Assembly (NCBI GenBank): GCA_008000375.1
Contig: SMOI01000025.1
Location: 141,901 to 205,900 of the forward strand
Source: Poteriospumella lacustris
Taxonomy: Eukaryota > Sar > Chrysophyceae > Chromulinales > Dinobryaceae
Direction: 5' to 3'
DNA length: 64,000 nucleotides
Of the stretch, positions 1 to 11,951 are shown in pieces. Numbering within the stretch: position 1 is the stretch's first letter; every line of letters starts with the position of its first letter. Under the pieces are notes generated by a model. That model did no database searches. It was not told where the DNA came from and was given only the letters and a program-made list of their open reading frames with translations. The position numbers were made by a program, and so were the translations under genes.

Positions 1-357
1 CCAGAGGGCCAAAAAGCACAAACAAATAAGGAGCTTCATCCTTGTCCGAATTTTATTTGTGATTCGCTTTATCTTCAACTGGCAATCGGTCCGCGAATCT
101 CGCCCGGTTCTCGCCGGTCGCCTGAAGTCTGAACCGACACAAGACGCAGCGATCTTTCGATGCCGGTGTCACCATGTTGAAGTACAATTTTACATCTCAA
201 GTGACTACATATAGTGAATAATGATGCAATTTGAAAGTATCTCTTATCCTTCTCTCGTGTCCTTGTAACTAATTGAGCCAAAACACTCCCCGAACCTGAA
301 CTTTTTTCAACTTATTGGTTCATGTAATTTGAAATCATGTTTAACGTATCTAACCAG
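1..357. other. Left-edge non-coding stretch
   Basis: This is the sequence downstream of the minus-strand methylthiotransferase gene. Short open frames exist on both strands, but none resembles a known protein and none has a convincing splice context. It probably holds the 3' UTR of the CDKAL1-like gene. I see nothing else in it. Confidence 0.4.
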
Positions 358-2064
358 CTAAAACCACGACTTGCACTGCCCAAGTAAAAACAAGGTGAGC
401 GGTATCGTCGCGGCCAACAACAACGATCTTGAATTTCGTTGTGTATCCTTGCGTGCGACATTAACGACAGTATTCGCGGAGGAAAAGACTGGAGCAACAG
501 TCGGTTCTGTGGCAGGAGGCTGCTGTACGATCGTTGCTGCGGTCGCTGTTGCCGGTGCAGAAACCACCTGTCGAGGTGAGGAAACAGGTGCGACCGTCTC
601 GACCAGCTTAAGTCGCTCTCGATTTGAAATATTCACCAGCTCCACCAATCTACCCACACAATGGAATCGCGCTGCGCTTTCTATTTGCACCGTGTAGCAA
701 CGGCCTGGGAGACTTTCGTCGAGAGGGACGAGGATTTTGACATACGCCTTTGTGTGACCGACGCTGTATTTTCTATCGTCTGATACCTCCACATCGAACC
801 ACACCTTCACCGTTTGACCGACCAAATACGTGTACGGGACAATGCTTTCAAAGAGCTTGGTCAGCCTTCGACTGCGATCCTTGACGATGTTTGTCGGTAC
901 GCGCTTCATCTTCGCCGCGGGTGTACCGGGACGTGGATAAAACTGCGAAATGTTGGTGATGGCGAATTTGTAGTGAGCGATTAAGGCCAATGTCTGATCG
1001 AAGTCGGCTTCATCTTCGCCTGGAAAACCACAGATGATATCAGTGGCAATGGTCATTCCAGGTACTTTGTACTGTAGGGTGTCTGCTACGAGACGGAAAT
1101 CCTCGGCTGTGTACTCTCTGTTCATCGCCAACAAAACCTTGTTGCTCGCCGCTTGCACTGGCACATGAAGAAACGAATAAACACGATCATCATTCAAGAT
1201 ATCTCCGATCGCTGCCAAATGCTCCAGAATATATGGCGGGTTGGTCATTCCAACTCTGAGCATGACTCCCGCGGGTGGGAGTACCTCCAATATGCTACGC
1301 AGCAAGTTGATGATGTTTGTGCCGATATCCAAGCCATACGCACCAGTGTCTTCCGAGGTCAACCAAATTTCGCTGACACCTTCATCCACCACTTGCTTGA
1401 CACGATCGACAATGGCTTCGAGTGCATAGCTTCCCAGTTTCCCACGTGCCTCTCTCGTCTTGCAGTAGGTGCAAGCGCCTAAGCATCCAGTGGACAAAGG
1501 AATGATCTCAACCAACGGGTTTCTGCGCACTTTTGGGAGATCCAACTTTGGAAGCTCCTTCTTTGCAAGCATTTTGACCGTGTTTCCATGAAGCGTTTCT
1601 TCGACGGCCTCCACGATACGATCAATTTGAGTCACTCCAACGATAGACACATCCTCAAGTCCCTGCAACGAACGTTGTGCTTGAGAGACGCAACCAGCAA
1701 CAACAATAGGTTTGTCTTGATCTTTAGCTTGATGAACGACGTTCATGAAGGCTGCTTGTGAGGGGTCTTTGACAGTGCAAGAATTGACGAGCCAGAGGTC
1801 AGCGGAGTTCTTATCATCGACAACTCTGTAACCATACTTAACCAATAAACCATGCATATACTCGCTGTCAGATGAATTATGCGAGCACCCATAAGTTTTG
1901 ATCCAAACTTTTTGAGTTTCGGGTACAGGAGCGTCAATGCCGTCTAAAGCCTTCGACGTACTGGGCTGGTTGGTGATTTGTGCATCACGGACGAGTCTTT
2001 CCGTCTCCTTTGAGAACTCTTCAAACGAGTCTTCGATATCAACGTCCATATTGGCACGTAGCAC
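358..2064 (-). CDS. CDKAL1: CDKAL1-type threonylcarbamoyladenosine tRNA methylthiotransferase
   Basis: A radical-SAM methylthiotransferase predicted to convert t6A37 to ms2t6A37 in ANN-decoding tRNAs, as eukaryotic CDKAL1 does. The single-exon product has 568 residues. The N-terminal MTTase (UPF0004) domain, about 50-160, carries three expected cluster cysteines near C60 (KTYGC), C96 (VNSC) and C125 (VAGC). The radical-SAM core starts with C-x3-C-x2-C at about C194/C198/C201 (CLGACTYC). A TRAM-like segment lies around 410-475. A low-complexity linker follows, then a hydrophobic C-terminal helix at about 548-563. Animal CDKAL1 is likewise tail-anchored to the ER, so the same location is inferred. 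Two start codons are possible, 2064 and 2049, five codons apart. The next gene upstream is ALG6 on the same strand, about 330 bp away. Confidence 0.93.
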   Translation of the reverse strand: MLRANMDVDIEDSFEEFSKETERLVRDAQITNQPSTSKALDGIDAPVPETQKVWIKTYGCSHNSSDSEYMHGLLVKYGYRVVDDKNSADLWLVNSCTVKDPSQAAFMNVVHQAKDQDKPIVVAGCVSQAQRSLQGLEDVSIVGVTQIDRIVEAVEETLHGNTVKMLAKKELPKLDLPKVRRNPLVEIIPLSTGCLGACTYCKTREARGKLGSYALEAIVDRVKQVVDEGVSEIWLTSEDTGAYGLDIGTNIINLLRSILEVLPPAGVMLRVGMTNPPYILEHLAAIGDILNDDRVYSFLHVPVQAASNKVLLAMNREYTAEDFRLVADTLQYKVPGMTIATDIICGFPGEDEADFDQTLALIAHYKFAITNISQFYPRPGTPAAKMKRVPTNIVKDRSRRLTKLFESIVPYTYLVGQTVKVWFDVEVSDDRKYSVGHTKAYVKILVPLDESLPGRCYTVQIESAARFHCVGRLVELVNISNRERLKLVETVAPVSSPRQVVSAPATATAATIVQQPPATEPTVAPVFSSANTVVNVARKDTQRNSRSLLLAATIPLTLFLLGQCKSWF

Positions 2065-2392
2065 TCAATCGTGATGGAACGGTTGTTGTCTGATGGTTGT
2101 GTCTGGTACCACGAACAACAGGAATAGCCCTGTTCTCTGTTCCGATTGGTTTGTGTGCGGCTGCTGCGGCTGCTGACAATGACCTCATCGTCGTCACCAT
2201 GTCTAGGCAATCGACTGGCGTCGGTTGTGGCCCGCTCAGAGCCCCTACGTACAATCATCCGTCGGTTCGATGGGCTTTGTCTCCCACTCCTACCGGACTC
2301 GCTGACCTTGAAGCAACAGCGGCTTTTGAAGGACAAAGAGTTGTTTGATGTAGAGAATACAGTACAAGCAACATCATTTTTCGTCAACTGAG

Positions 2393-4050
2393 CTAATCAA
2401 CTTTCTTCCTAGACACTTGCGGCGTGGGTGGGACCAGCACTGGAGCGTCGGGCCACCACAATCGGAGGACCATGTACAAGTATGCTCCGCAAAACATACA
2501 CGTCGAGAAGAGAGCAAACACGACGGGGTACAGGTCAGGATAACGGGGTGGAGGCTTGATGAACGCCTCGGCCACGTGCAATATCGACATTCCTGTTAAA
2601 CATCGCTCAAGTTAGACCAGGAGCACCTCGGAAAACGCCGACCTCACTTACCGACGAAAGAAACGGCCACTAGAAAGTACAACAAATACTGCGCGATGGA
2701 ATTGGTGCGACGAGAATCGCCTTCTTTCACAACGCTGAAAATGTACTTGTGAAGAGCGCAAGCTGCTGCAAATAGGCAGACGCAAGACCAGTACGGAATG
2801 CGTAAACCGTCGCGCACGAGGAGAGGGAACATACTGAAACAGCTGGCAAGCTGGAACCACACGGAGAAAAGGCCATCGTGCTCAAAGAGAAGGAGAGCTG
2901 GCACTGCCGCCAATAGAATTGATTTTTCGTGTACCTACAACGGCAACAGCATCGACCGTCAAACGGTGAACTCGTCGCGAATATGGTCGAATCGAAATAC
3001 CTGGAAAGAGGCGAGGAAAAACGACAAAGCGCTGAGGATTAACGACTTTGTCATTGATTCAAAATCAATAGACCTCGAAATCAAGTAGACGGCAACAGGT
3101 GAAAGCAGAAAGAGGGTCAATCCCAAGCTCAGTTTGATCATTTGATCCGACGTCAGTAACTGTCTGAAGTCAACGACGACGGACAAAGAAAACCAAATGT
3201 TTGACACTTTATCCTCGAAAATTCCTCTCGAAAAGGGAAACTGTCTCGACAAGACATGAAGCAAGCTGGATGCGCATGTCTCATCGGGGCTGTGAAGCAC
3301 GCAGAAAGGTGCCCACAAAATCGCAAATGTTGTCAACACCGTGACACCAAGTGAGATGAACTTCACCAACCCACGGAAGGCACTCTTTTGATAAAAGCAT
3401 TTTCGGAAAAGCGAAAAAAAGAATACAGGGGCGTAGTAAAGAGACATTTGCTTGAAGTTGAGGGACAAACAGTAGCAGATGCTCCCGGCGATGTCATAAT
3501 CGACCGCCACGAAACAGGAACCCATCAAAGCAAGGCCGAGACACACCCCGTTGTACTGAAAGTGTCCATGGTCAATTAAGGAAAGGGCGGGAGCATTGAT
3601 AACAAGCAGTAGAGTCATAATTTGATACGACGTAATGAGCATCAGGCTCTTGTCACTGACGAAAGGGAAGCTCTGAATCATGGCTGGGATGAACACAATC
3701 AGATCTGACAGAATGACCGACAATCGCATGAAAAGCTTCCCAGCAATGCTTTCATGGCCTCTGGATGTCTTCCAGGCAACTAAAGCAGGAAGAAAGAACT
3801 TCGCCAAAACACCAAATCCGTATGAAACGTAAGCTGTCAGAGGGGGGTAGTCAAGTCCCCAGTACAACAGATCGTTATCTTTGGTTTGTCGATACCAGTC
3901 TCCGATATCAAGATGCACTGTCACTTCCATCCAATGCCTTTGTGCCTCAAAATCACCGAACATTGGTGGGCTTCCTTGCCCCGAGTGGCCCCATTGTCCG
4001 ATCAACAAGCGCAAAACGACAGAAACGAGTAAAATGATAAACAGCACCAT
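2393..4050 (-). CDS. ALG6: ALG6 dolichyl-P-Glc:Man9GlcNAc2-PP-dolichol alpha-1,3-glucosyltransferase
   Basis: An ER membrane enzyme that adds the first glucose to the lipid-linked oligosaccharide for N-glycosylation. Three exons: 4050-3001, 2934-2652 and 2592-2393, with introns of 66 and 59 nt, giving about 510 residues, the usual ALG6 length. ALG6/ALG8 motifs occur in order: DFEAQRHWMEVT in the first luminal loop (catalytic Asp region), WGLDYPPLTAY, HGHFQYNG, NFKQMSLYYAP and FEDKVSNIW. The first splice restores VHEKSILL, conserved in the family, which supports the junction. Many hydrophobic segments fit a polytopic glycosyltransferase. The HFQYN and DFEAQRHW forms favour ALG6 over ALG8. The second junction (FVG to MSILH) also keeps the frame. 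The start opens directly onto the first membrane helix. Confidence 0.93.
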
Positions 4051-4439
4051 TGCCTCTCAGTCAATGACTACTGACGGTAAACAACCAATTGTATCAACCA
4101 ATTGGTGACAGGTTTAGGCTGGATCTTCTGTGAATATATTGAAATGGTGACCTAAGAAGTGCGGAAGTGTCCGATTTGCTATTTTGAAGCTTGCCACTTG
4201 CCACTTGCTCCTCGCGCAGCAGGTCGTCGTCATCGTCGTCGTCATGTCGTCATGCGGAAGTTGAAACGTCACTTCCCCGCCGCCGTTTCGTGCAGCAGCT
4301 GCAGCGACTAGATGGACTACCTTGTCTATTTTATCTGTTCTCTATTGTCTCGTCATCACCTGTTCACCAGAAATAGATTCGCGGTCGCAGAGAAGTTGGA
4401 AGAGAATCCCGCGACCTTTGTCACGCGATCATCTATTCA
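4051..4439. other. Divergent intergenic region ALG6 / kinesin copy 1
   Basis: About 390 bp between two divergently transcribed genes, presumably holding both promoters. It contains an imperfect GTC-rich run at about 4223-4260. No motif stands out. Close identity with the 5' flank of kinesin copy 2 is lost here, so the two kinesin copies do not share an obvious upstream promoter. Confidence 0.5.
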
Positions 4440-4445
4440 TGGGAA

Positions 4446-7400
4446 ATGACACATAAGGTCTCCACGAACTATACTCCTGTCGATGGAGGAGGCTCCAATA
4501 TTTGTGTATTCATTCGGGCACGGCCTGTAGAAGATCAAACCGAAGCCACCGACTTCATTCAAGTCGATGATGATGACAACCGCAAAGTTGTCATCAAAGA
4601 CCCCGATCCGTCTGGCAAGCGATATGGCGAGGTGTCCTTCCAGTTCGATCGTCTGTTTTGGACACAAACGCAACAAGACGAAGTGTTCGAGAACACGTGT
4701 AAAGCACAGGTCGATCATGTGCTGAATGGATATAACAGTTGCTGCTTTGCATGTAAGGGAATCTCATCTGACTGCGATGCTGTGGCGGGTCGCCTCATCT
4801 GATGTGTGCGTGTTTGTCGGTACCTGCGCCGCTGCGATGCGGACACAAAGACGGCCAAACGGGATCCGGAAAGGTAAACCAGTTCGCTGTTGATGGCACA
4901 CACATGCGTGCAGGACTCTGACATTGTGGGAATGCGGGTGGGTTGTTGACTGTAGACGTACACGATGTTCGGCAACGAAGGCGACGTGCGCGGCCTGATT
5001 CCGCGGTCGGTCGAATATCTCTTCCAACAACTGGCGAAGCGCGCGTCATCGACAGAGGTGGCGATGGTGTGTTCGTTTCTGGAAATATACAACGATCAAA
5101 TCCGCGACTTGGGCAAGGCGTACCTGGTAGCGATGGGCGTGGAGTCGTCGAGCTCGTTGGCGCTGTACGAGAAGACGTCGGACATCTTCGAGAACCTGGC
5201 GGGCAAACGAGGCAACCCGTACTTCGCTCCCGCGTTCCACCGTCCTGGGTCGGCGGTCGCGACAGCGGCGGGGAGTCGACCAGGCCTGAAGGAAGTGCAA
5301 GACGAGTACAACACCATGAACTACGAGATCCGCGAGGACAACGAGGGCAACGTCTTCGTGAAGGATCTGTCGTTGGTGCCCGTGACGACGATGGAAGAAG
5401 TGATGTCGTTGATCAGCATGGGCTTGCGAGTGCGCGCGACGCACGAAACGAAGATGAACGCCGTGTCGTCGCGGTCGCACACGGTGTTCACCGTGACCGT
5501 CATCCAGCGCGACAAGGCGACGGGCCAAGCGATCCACGGCATGCTGAACCTGGTGGATCTGGCCGGCAGCGAGCGGCTGAAGAAGAGCGAGTCGCAAGGC
5601 GTGCGTCTGAAGGAAGCGCTGCACATCAACACGAGTTTGACGGCGCTGGGCAAGGTGATCATGGCGCTGGATCCGTCGACGGAGAGCACACATGTGCCGT
5701 ACCGCGACTCGAAGCTGACGCGTGTGCTGCAGAACAGTTTGGGCGGCAACTCGTACACATCGGTGATAGCGGCGATCCATCCGTCTCCGCGGTACTACGA
5801 GGAGTGTTTGTCGACGCTGCAGTTCGCGAATCGCTGTCGCAACGTGCGCAACAACCCGCGCGTCAACTACGTCGACGACTCGGAGGACAAGGACCGCAAA
5901 CTCAAGAAGCTGGCCGACGAGGTGGCGTCGCTGCGGTCGAAGCTGAGTCAGTTTTCGAGCACCGTGGGCAAGAGCGGAGGTGGCGGAGGCGGAGGCGGCG
6001 GCGATGGTATGAGTCTGACTCGGCTGGTGAACATCTTGAAGACGCTGGGCATCAACGCCAGCATCGCGCCCGACGGGTCGCTGATGATCAACGGCAAGAA
6101 GTACTCGCCGTCCGACCTCGGCCTGGAGGGCGGAGGCTCAGGCGTGGACAGTGCGGGAGGCGCGTCGACGAGTAGCGGCGGGTCGGACGGCCACAAGGGC
6201 AAAGACGGCGGGTCGGGCAACGTGAGCGTCGACAAGCTGCAGAAGACGATCAAGGAGCTGAAGGAGAGCAGCGAAACGTACTCGATGCGCGCGAAGGAGC
6301 GGAAGCTGCAGGTCGAGGAGCAGTCGCGCGAGCTGCAGAAGCTGAACGCGGAGCTGCTGAAGTGCCGCACGACCATCAAGCACAAGGAGTTCGAGTACAC
6401 GACGCTGCAGGAGGAGAAGGAGCAGGCCATCGCCGAGTTGCGGGCGCTGCTGGAGGCGAAGCACAAGGAAGAGATCGAGGCGATTCTGAAGTCGAACGAG
6501 GCGCTGCTGAAGCAGCAGCAGGCAGAAGTGGACAAGATCCCCGCGGCGGTGAAGGAGTACACGGTGCTGTGCGGCAAGTTGGACAAGCAGCGCACGGCGG
6601 TGGAGACGCCGCTGCGCAAGGAGTTCGAGGAGCACTTGCGGTCCATCGACCGCAGCCGCCTGCAAGAGCTGGACAATGTGCGCAAGCAGTACGAGCACTT
6701 CCTGGAAGAGAAGGACAAGGCGCTGCAAGGGTTCGTGGAGGCCTTCAACGCGTACCGCGCGAAGAAGACGGAGCAGCTGCGCATGGCCGAGCGCGAAATC
6801 GTGCGCCTGTACGACTACACGGAGCAGATAGAGACGATCCTGGACAACGTGGAGAAGGGCAAGTACCAGGTGAAGCAAAAGCAGGGAGCCAAGGGCGGCA
6901 AGAGCACGACGGGCGTCATGCTGGCCATTGGCGACCAGCCGGCGCAGCCCACCGGAACCAACCACCAGCAGCTGGTGCCGCTGCGCTCCGGCACGGCGCC
7001 AAGCCCAGGCATCGCCGACGATGCGACGACGGGTACGGGGACGATGGGCGCCGTGGTGTTGCCGAAGGGTCTGCGGCCGATCAATCCGCTGAAGCTGCAG
7101 CACAACGTGGGCGACAACGGCCTCGATCTGACGAAGAAGATCGTGGCGAAGCACAAGGACCGCGTGGCGAAGCTGGAGAAGATGAAAGAAGAGGCTTTCA
7201 TGAAGTCGCTGCACTATGCGGCGCAGACGGGTGCGACCGCCACTGGCGCGATCGACGACACCTTGCGCGAGCAAGTGCGCGGTCTGCTGGCACGCGATGT
7301 GCGCGGCAAGTCCCCGCCGTCGCCAACGAATCGAGCCTCATCGCCCAACGTGGGCAACGCGGCGGGCAACAGTAACCAGAACAACAACAAGAAGGGCCGA

Positions 7401-7940
7401 CCCGTGACGATCGGCGGCGTCATCGAAGACAGCGGCGGCGATGGACTGGGCTTCCGGTCCTCCGCACCGGGCGGCTTGGAGAACCGCCCCGGCGGTCGGG
7501 TCGACGCCATGTGGGATGCCGGCTCTCCGGGGGCAGAGTCGTTGGGCCACGGAGAGAAGTTTGGACAAGCGCTCAACGGCAACCAGTACAACGCCAGCGA
7601 GGAGATCGTGCGAGAGCTGGAGATGCTGCGAGGACAGTCGCGGGCGGAAAGGGTAAGTGCGCGTTCGCGTCGAATGCAGCGGTTGTGTGGCGATGTGAGT
7701 GACTTACCTCTCCTCTGATGATGTGTGTTTGTGTAGCTGTCGATGCAGAAGATTCTCGACGAGCTGTCGAGCAACGAGGCCTTCCAGTACGTGCAGAAGC
7801 TGGAGTCAGAAGTGGACAAGCTGCACAAGCAGCTTCGAGACGTGACTGGCCAGCTGCAGCACGCGAAGGTCGCCAACGCGTCGCTCTCGCGATCGCTGGA
7901 CAAGAACCGCGTCGGGACAGCAGCTTCGGGAACGCGCTAA
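4446..7940 (+). CDS. N-terminal motor kinesin, copy 1 (left palindrome arm)
   Basis: A plus-strand kinesin heavy chain of about 1076 residues. Exons: 4446-4752, 4851-4873 (only 23 nt), 4956-7652 and 7737-7940. The motor domain, about 17-415, has the P-loop GQTGSGKT at 104-111, switch I NAVSSRSH at 278-285 and switch II DLAGSE at 311-316. An insertion of about 60 residues (164-225) follows the IYNDQIRDL strand. After the motor come a glycine run, then long coiled-coil segments (about 530-780), a low-complexity linker, and a final coiled coil in exon 4. Conserved motor sequence is restored only when the tiny exon is included, which supports the model. The start chosen is the first ATG, where identity between the two copies begins. 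The kinesin subfamily is not assigned; an axonemal or transport role is inference. Confidence 0.93.
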
Positions 7941-8012
7941 CGGCCAGGCGGATGACCAGTCGGCCGAGCGAGGAGGCCGGCAGACAGGCGGCGGCCATCG
8001 CCGCGTGTGGTG

Positions 8013-8384
8013 TGTAGTTGTAACTGTATTGTTCGAGTAGCTCGGAACGTGGGCTCAGTACCACAAGGCGCGTGTCGTACTGCGCAGTAATGTTGATAAC
8101 TGAAGTGTAAGGCGTTCGGTTCACTCTGTATGTGGTCGTGATGGGAGAGCACTGTTGTGGCTCCGTGTGTTATTCCGAAAGCCACAGGCGACGTCTGCAG
8201 TCCAACGCTCCAGTCTATGGGGCAAGGCGGCGCAACGGTGTGTGGTGCGCCTCGACGAGTGTGCAGAAGAGTGTTCCGCGTTTTTCAACTTCGGTTGTTA
8301 GTTTATTTACTGCTCAGAAGGTGCCGCAAACGTGTAAGAGTAACCCCACCTCCGAGCTACTGTTCTAATGTGCTTGCAGCTGCG
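8013..8384. other. Loop of palindrome 1
   Basis: About 370 bp between the two kinesin 3' ends. The sides are not identical but still show reverse-complement similarity: an AGTAGCTCGGA block occurs on both sides, at about 8034-8044 and in the opposite strand near 8352-8362. It therefore looks like a diverged inner continuation of the arms rather than unrelated spacer. It probably includes both 3' UTRs. No gene is seen. Confidence 0.6.
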
Positions 8385-8456
8385 GTCTGCACGCGGCGAT
8401 GGCCGCCGCCTGTCTGCCGGCCTCCTCGCTCGTCCGACTGGTCATACGCCTGGCCG

Positions 8457-11400
8457 TTAGCGCGTTCCCGACGCTGCTGTCCCGACGCGGTTCTTGTCCA
8501 GCGATCGCGAGAGCGACGCGTTGGCGACCTTCGCGTGCTGCAGCTGGCCAGTCACGTCTCGAAGCTGCTTGTGCAGCTTGTCCACTTCTGACTCCAGCTT
8601 CTGCACGTACTGGAAGGCCTCGTTGCTCGACAGCTCGTCGAGAATCTTCTGCATCGACAGCTACACAAACACACATCATCAGAGGAGAGGTAAGTCACTC
8701 ACATCGCCACACAACCGCTGCATTCGACGCGAACGCGCACTTACCCTTTCCGCCCGCGACTGTCCTCGCAGCATCTCCAGCTCTCGCACGATCTCCTCGC
8801 TGGCGTTGTACTGGTTGCCGTTGAGCGCTTGTCCAAACTTCTCTCCGTGGCCCAACGACTCTGCCCCCGGAGAGCCGGCATCCCACATGGCGTCGACCCG
8901 ACCGCCGGGGCGGTTCTCCAAGCCGCCCGGTGCGGAGGACCGGAAGCCCAGTCCATCGCCGCCGCTGTCTTCGATGACGCCGCCGATCGTCACGGGTCGG
9001 CCCTTCTTGTTGTTGTTCTGGTTACTGTTGCCCGCCGCGTTGCCCACGTTGGGCGATGAGGCTCGATTCGTTGGCGACGGCGGGGACTTGCCGCGCACAT
9101 CGCGTGCCAGCAGACCGCGCACTTGCTCGCGCAAGGTGTCGTCGATCGCGCCAGTGGCGGTCGCACCCGTCTGCGCCGCATAGTGCAGCGACTTCATGAA
9201 AGCCTCTTCTTTCATCTTCTCCAGCTTCGCCACGCGGTCCTTGTGCTTCGCCACGATCTTCTTCGTCAGATCGAGGCCGTTGTCGCCCACGTTGTGCTGC
9301 AGCTTCAGCGGATTGATCGGCCGCAGACCCTTCGGCAACACCACGGCGCCCATCGTCCCCGTACCCGTCGTCGCATCGTCGGCGATGCCTGGGCTTGGCG
9401 CCGTGCCGGAGCGCAGCGGCACCAGCTGCTGGTGGTTGGTTCCGGTGGGCTGCGCCGGCTGGTCGCCAATGGCCAGCATGACGCCCGTCGTGCTCTTGCC
9501 GCCCTTGGCTCCCTGCTTTTGCTTCACCTGGTACTTGCCCTTCTCCACGTTGTCCAGGATCGTCTCTATCTGCTCCGTGTAGTCGTACAGGCGCACGATT
9601 TCGCGCTCGGCCATGCGCAGCTGCTCCGTCTTCTTCGCGCGGTACGCGTTGAAGGCCTCCACGAACCCTTGCAGCGCCTTGTCCTTCTCTTCCAGGAAGT
9701 GCTCGTACTGCTTGCGCACATTGTCCAGCTCTTGCAGGCGGCTGCGGTCGATGGACCGCAAGTGCTCCTCGAACTCCTTGCGCAGCGGCGTCTCCACCGC
9801 CGTGCGCTGCTTGTCCAACTTGCCGCACAGCACCGTGTACTCCTTCACCGCCGCGGGGATCTTGTCCACTTCTGCCTGCTGCTGCTTCAGCAGCGCCTCG
9901 TTCGACTTCAGAATCGCCTCGATCTCTTCCTTGTGCTTCGCCTCCAGCAGCGCCCGCAACTCGGCGATGGCCTGCTCCTTCTCCTCCTGCAGCGTCGTGT
10001 ACTCGAACTCCTTGTGCTTGATGGTCGTGCGGCACTTCAGCAGCTCCGCGTTCAGCTTCTGCAGCTCGCGCGACTGCTCCTCGACCTGCAGCTTCCGCTC
10101 CTTCGCGCGCATCGAGTACGTTTCGCTGCTCTCCTTCAGCTCCTTGATCGTCTTCTGCAGCTTGTCGACGCTCACGTTGCCCGACCCGCCGTCTTTGCCC
10201 TTGTGGCCGTCCGACCCGCCGCTACTCGTCGACGCGCCTCCCGCACTGTCCACGCCTGAGCCTCCGCCCTCCAGGCCGAGGTCGGACGGCGAGTACTTCT
10301 TGCCGTTGATCATCAGCGACCCGTCGGGCGCGATGCTGGCGTTGATGCCCAGCGTCTTCAAGATGTTCACCAGCCGAGTCAGACTCATACCATCGCCGCC
10401 GCCTCCGCCTCCGCCACCTCCGCTCTTGCCCACGGTGCTCGAAAACTGACTCAGCTTCGACCGCAGCGACGCCACCTCGTCGGCCAGCTTCTTGAGTTTG
10501 CGGTCCTTGTCCTCCGAGTCGTCGACGTAGTTGACGCGCGGGTTGTTGCGCACGTTGCGACAGCGATTCGCGAACTGCAGCGTCGACAAACACTCCTCGT
10601 AGTACCGCGGAGACGGATGGATCGCCGCTATCACCGATGTGTACGAGTTGCCGCCCAAACTGTTCTGCAGCACACGCGTCAGCTTCGAGTCGCGGTACGG
10701 CACATGTGTGCTCTCCGTCGACGGATCCAGCGCCATGATCACCTTGCCCAGCGCCGTCAAACTCGTGTTGATGTGCAGCGCTTCCTTCAGACGCACGCCT
10801 TGCGACTCGCTCTTCTTCAGCCGCTCGCTGCCGGCCAGATCCACCAGGTTCAGCATGCCGTGGATCGCTTGGCCCGTCGCCTTGTCGCGCTGGATGACGG
10901 TCACGGTGAACACCGTGTGCGACCGCGACGACACGGCGTTCATCTTCGTTTCGTGCGTCGCGCGCACTCGCAAGCCCATGCTGATCAACGACATCACTTC
11001 TTCCATCGTCGTCACGGGCACCAACGACAGATCCTTCACGAAGACGTTGCCCTCGTTGTCCTCGCGGATCTCGTAGTTCATGGTGTTGTACTCGTCTTGC
11101 ACTTCCTTCAGGCCTGGTCGACTCCCCGCCGCTGTCGCGACCGCCGACCCAGGACGGTGGAACGCGGGAGCGAAGTACGGGTTGCCTCGTTTGCCCGCCA
11201 GGTTCTCGAAGATGTCCGACGTCTTCTCGTACAGCGCCAACGAGCTCGACGACTCCACGCCCATCGCTACCAGGTACGCCTTGCCCAAGTCGCGGATTTG
11301 ATCGTTGTATATTTCCAGAAACGAACACACCATCGCCACCTCTGTCGATGACGCGCGCTTCGCCAGTTGTTGGAAGAGATATTCGACCGACCGCGGAATC

Positions 11401-11951
11401 AGGCCGCGCACGTCGCCTTCGTTGCCGAACATCGTGTACGTCTACAGTCAACAACCCACCCGCATTCCCACAATGTCAGAGTCCTGCACGCATGTGTGTG
11501 CCATCAACAGCGAACTGGTTTACCTTTCCGGATCCCGTTTGGCCGTCTTTGTGTCCGCATCGCAGCGGCGCAGGTACCGACAAACACGCACACATCAGAT
11601 GAGGCGACCCGCCACAGCATCGCAGTCAGATGAGATTCCCTTACATGCAAAGCAGCAACTGTTATATCCATTCAGCACATGATCGACCTGTGCTTTACAC
11701 GTGTTCTCGAACACTTCGTCTTGTTGCGTTTGTGTCCAAAACAGACGATCGAACTGGAAGGACACCTCGCCATATCGCTTGCCAGACGGATCGGGGTCTT
11801 TGATGACAACTTTGCGGTTGTCATCATCATCGACTTGAATGAAGTCGGTGGCTTCGGTTTGATCTTCTACAGGCCGTGCCCGAATGAATACACAAATATT
11901 GGAGCCTCCTCCATCGACAGGAGTATAGTTCGTGGAGACCTTATGTGTCAT
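8457..11951 (-). CDS. N-terminal motor kinesin, copy 2 (right palindrome arm)
   Basis: The mirror copy of the kinesin at 4446-7940. Exons: 11951-11645, 11546-11524, 11441-8745 and 8660-8457. The encoded protein of about 1076 residues is identical to copy 1, including the P-loop split over three exons. The introns compared are identical too, so this is a DNA-level duplication, not a retrocopy. Upstream of the start the reading frame stays open for 52 more codons (to 12107), but that extension has no counterpart in copy 1, so the shorter start is used. The 5' flank differs from that of copy 1. Whether this copy is expressed cannot be judged from sequence; no disabling change is present. Confidence 0.9.

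Noticed and set aside
5046-5780. Long antisense frames rich in Arg/His/Val over the kinesin and CCDC40 genes
   Set aside because: GC-rich coding DNA leaves antisense frames open by codon bias. They show no family motifs and repeat exactly in the mirror copy.
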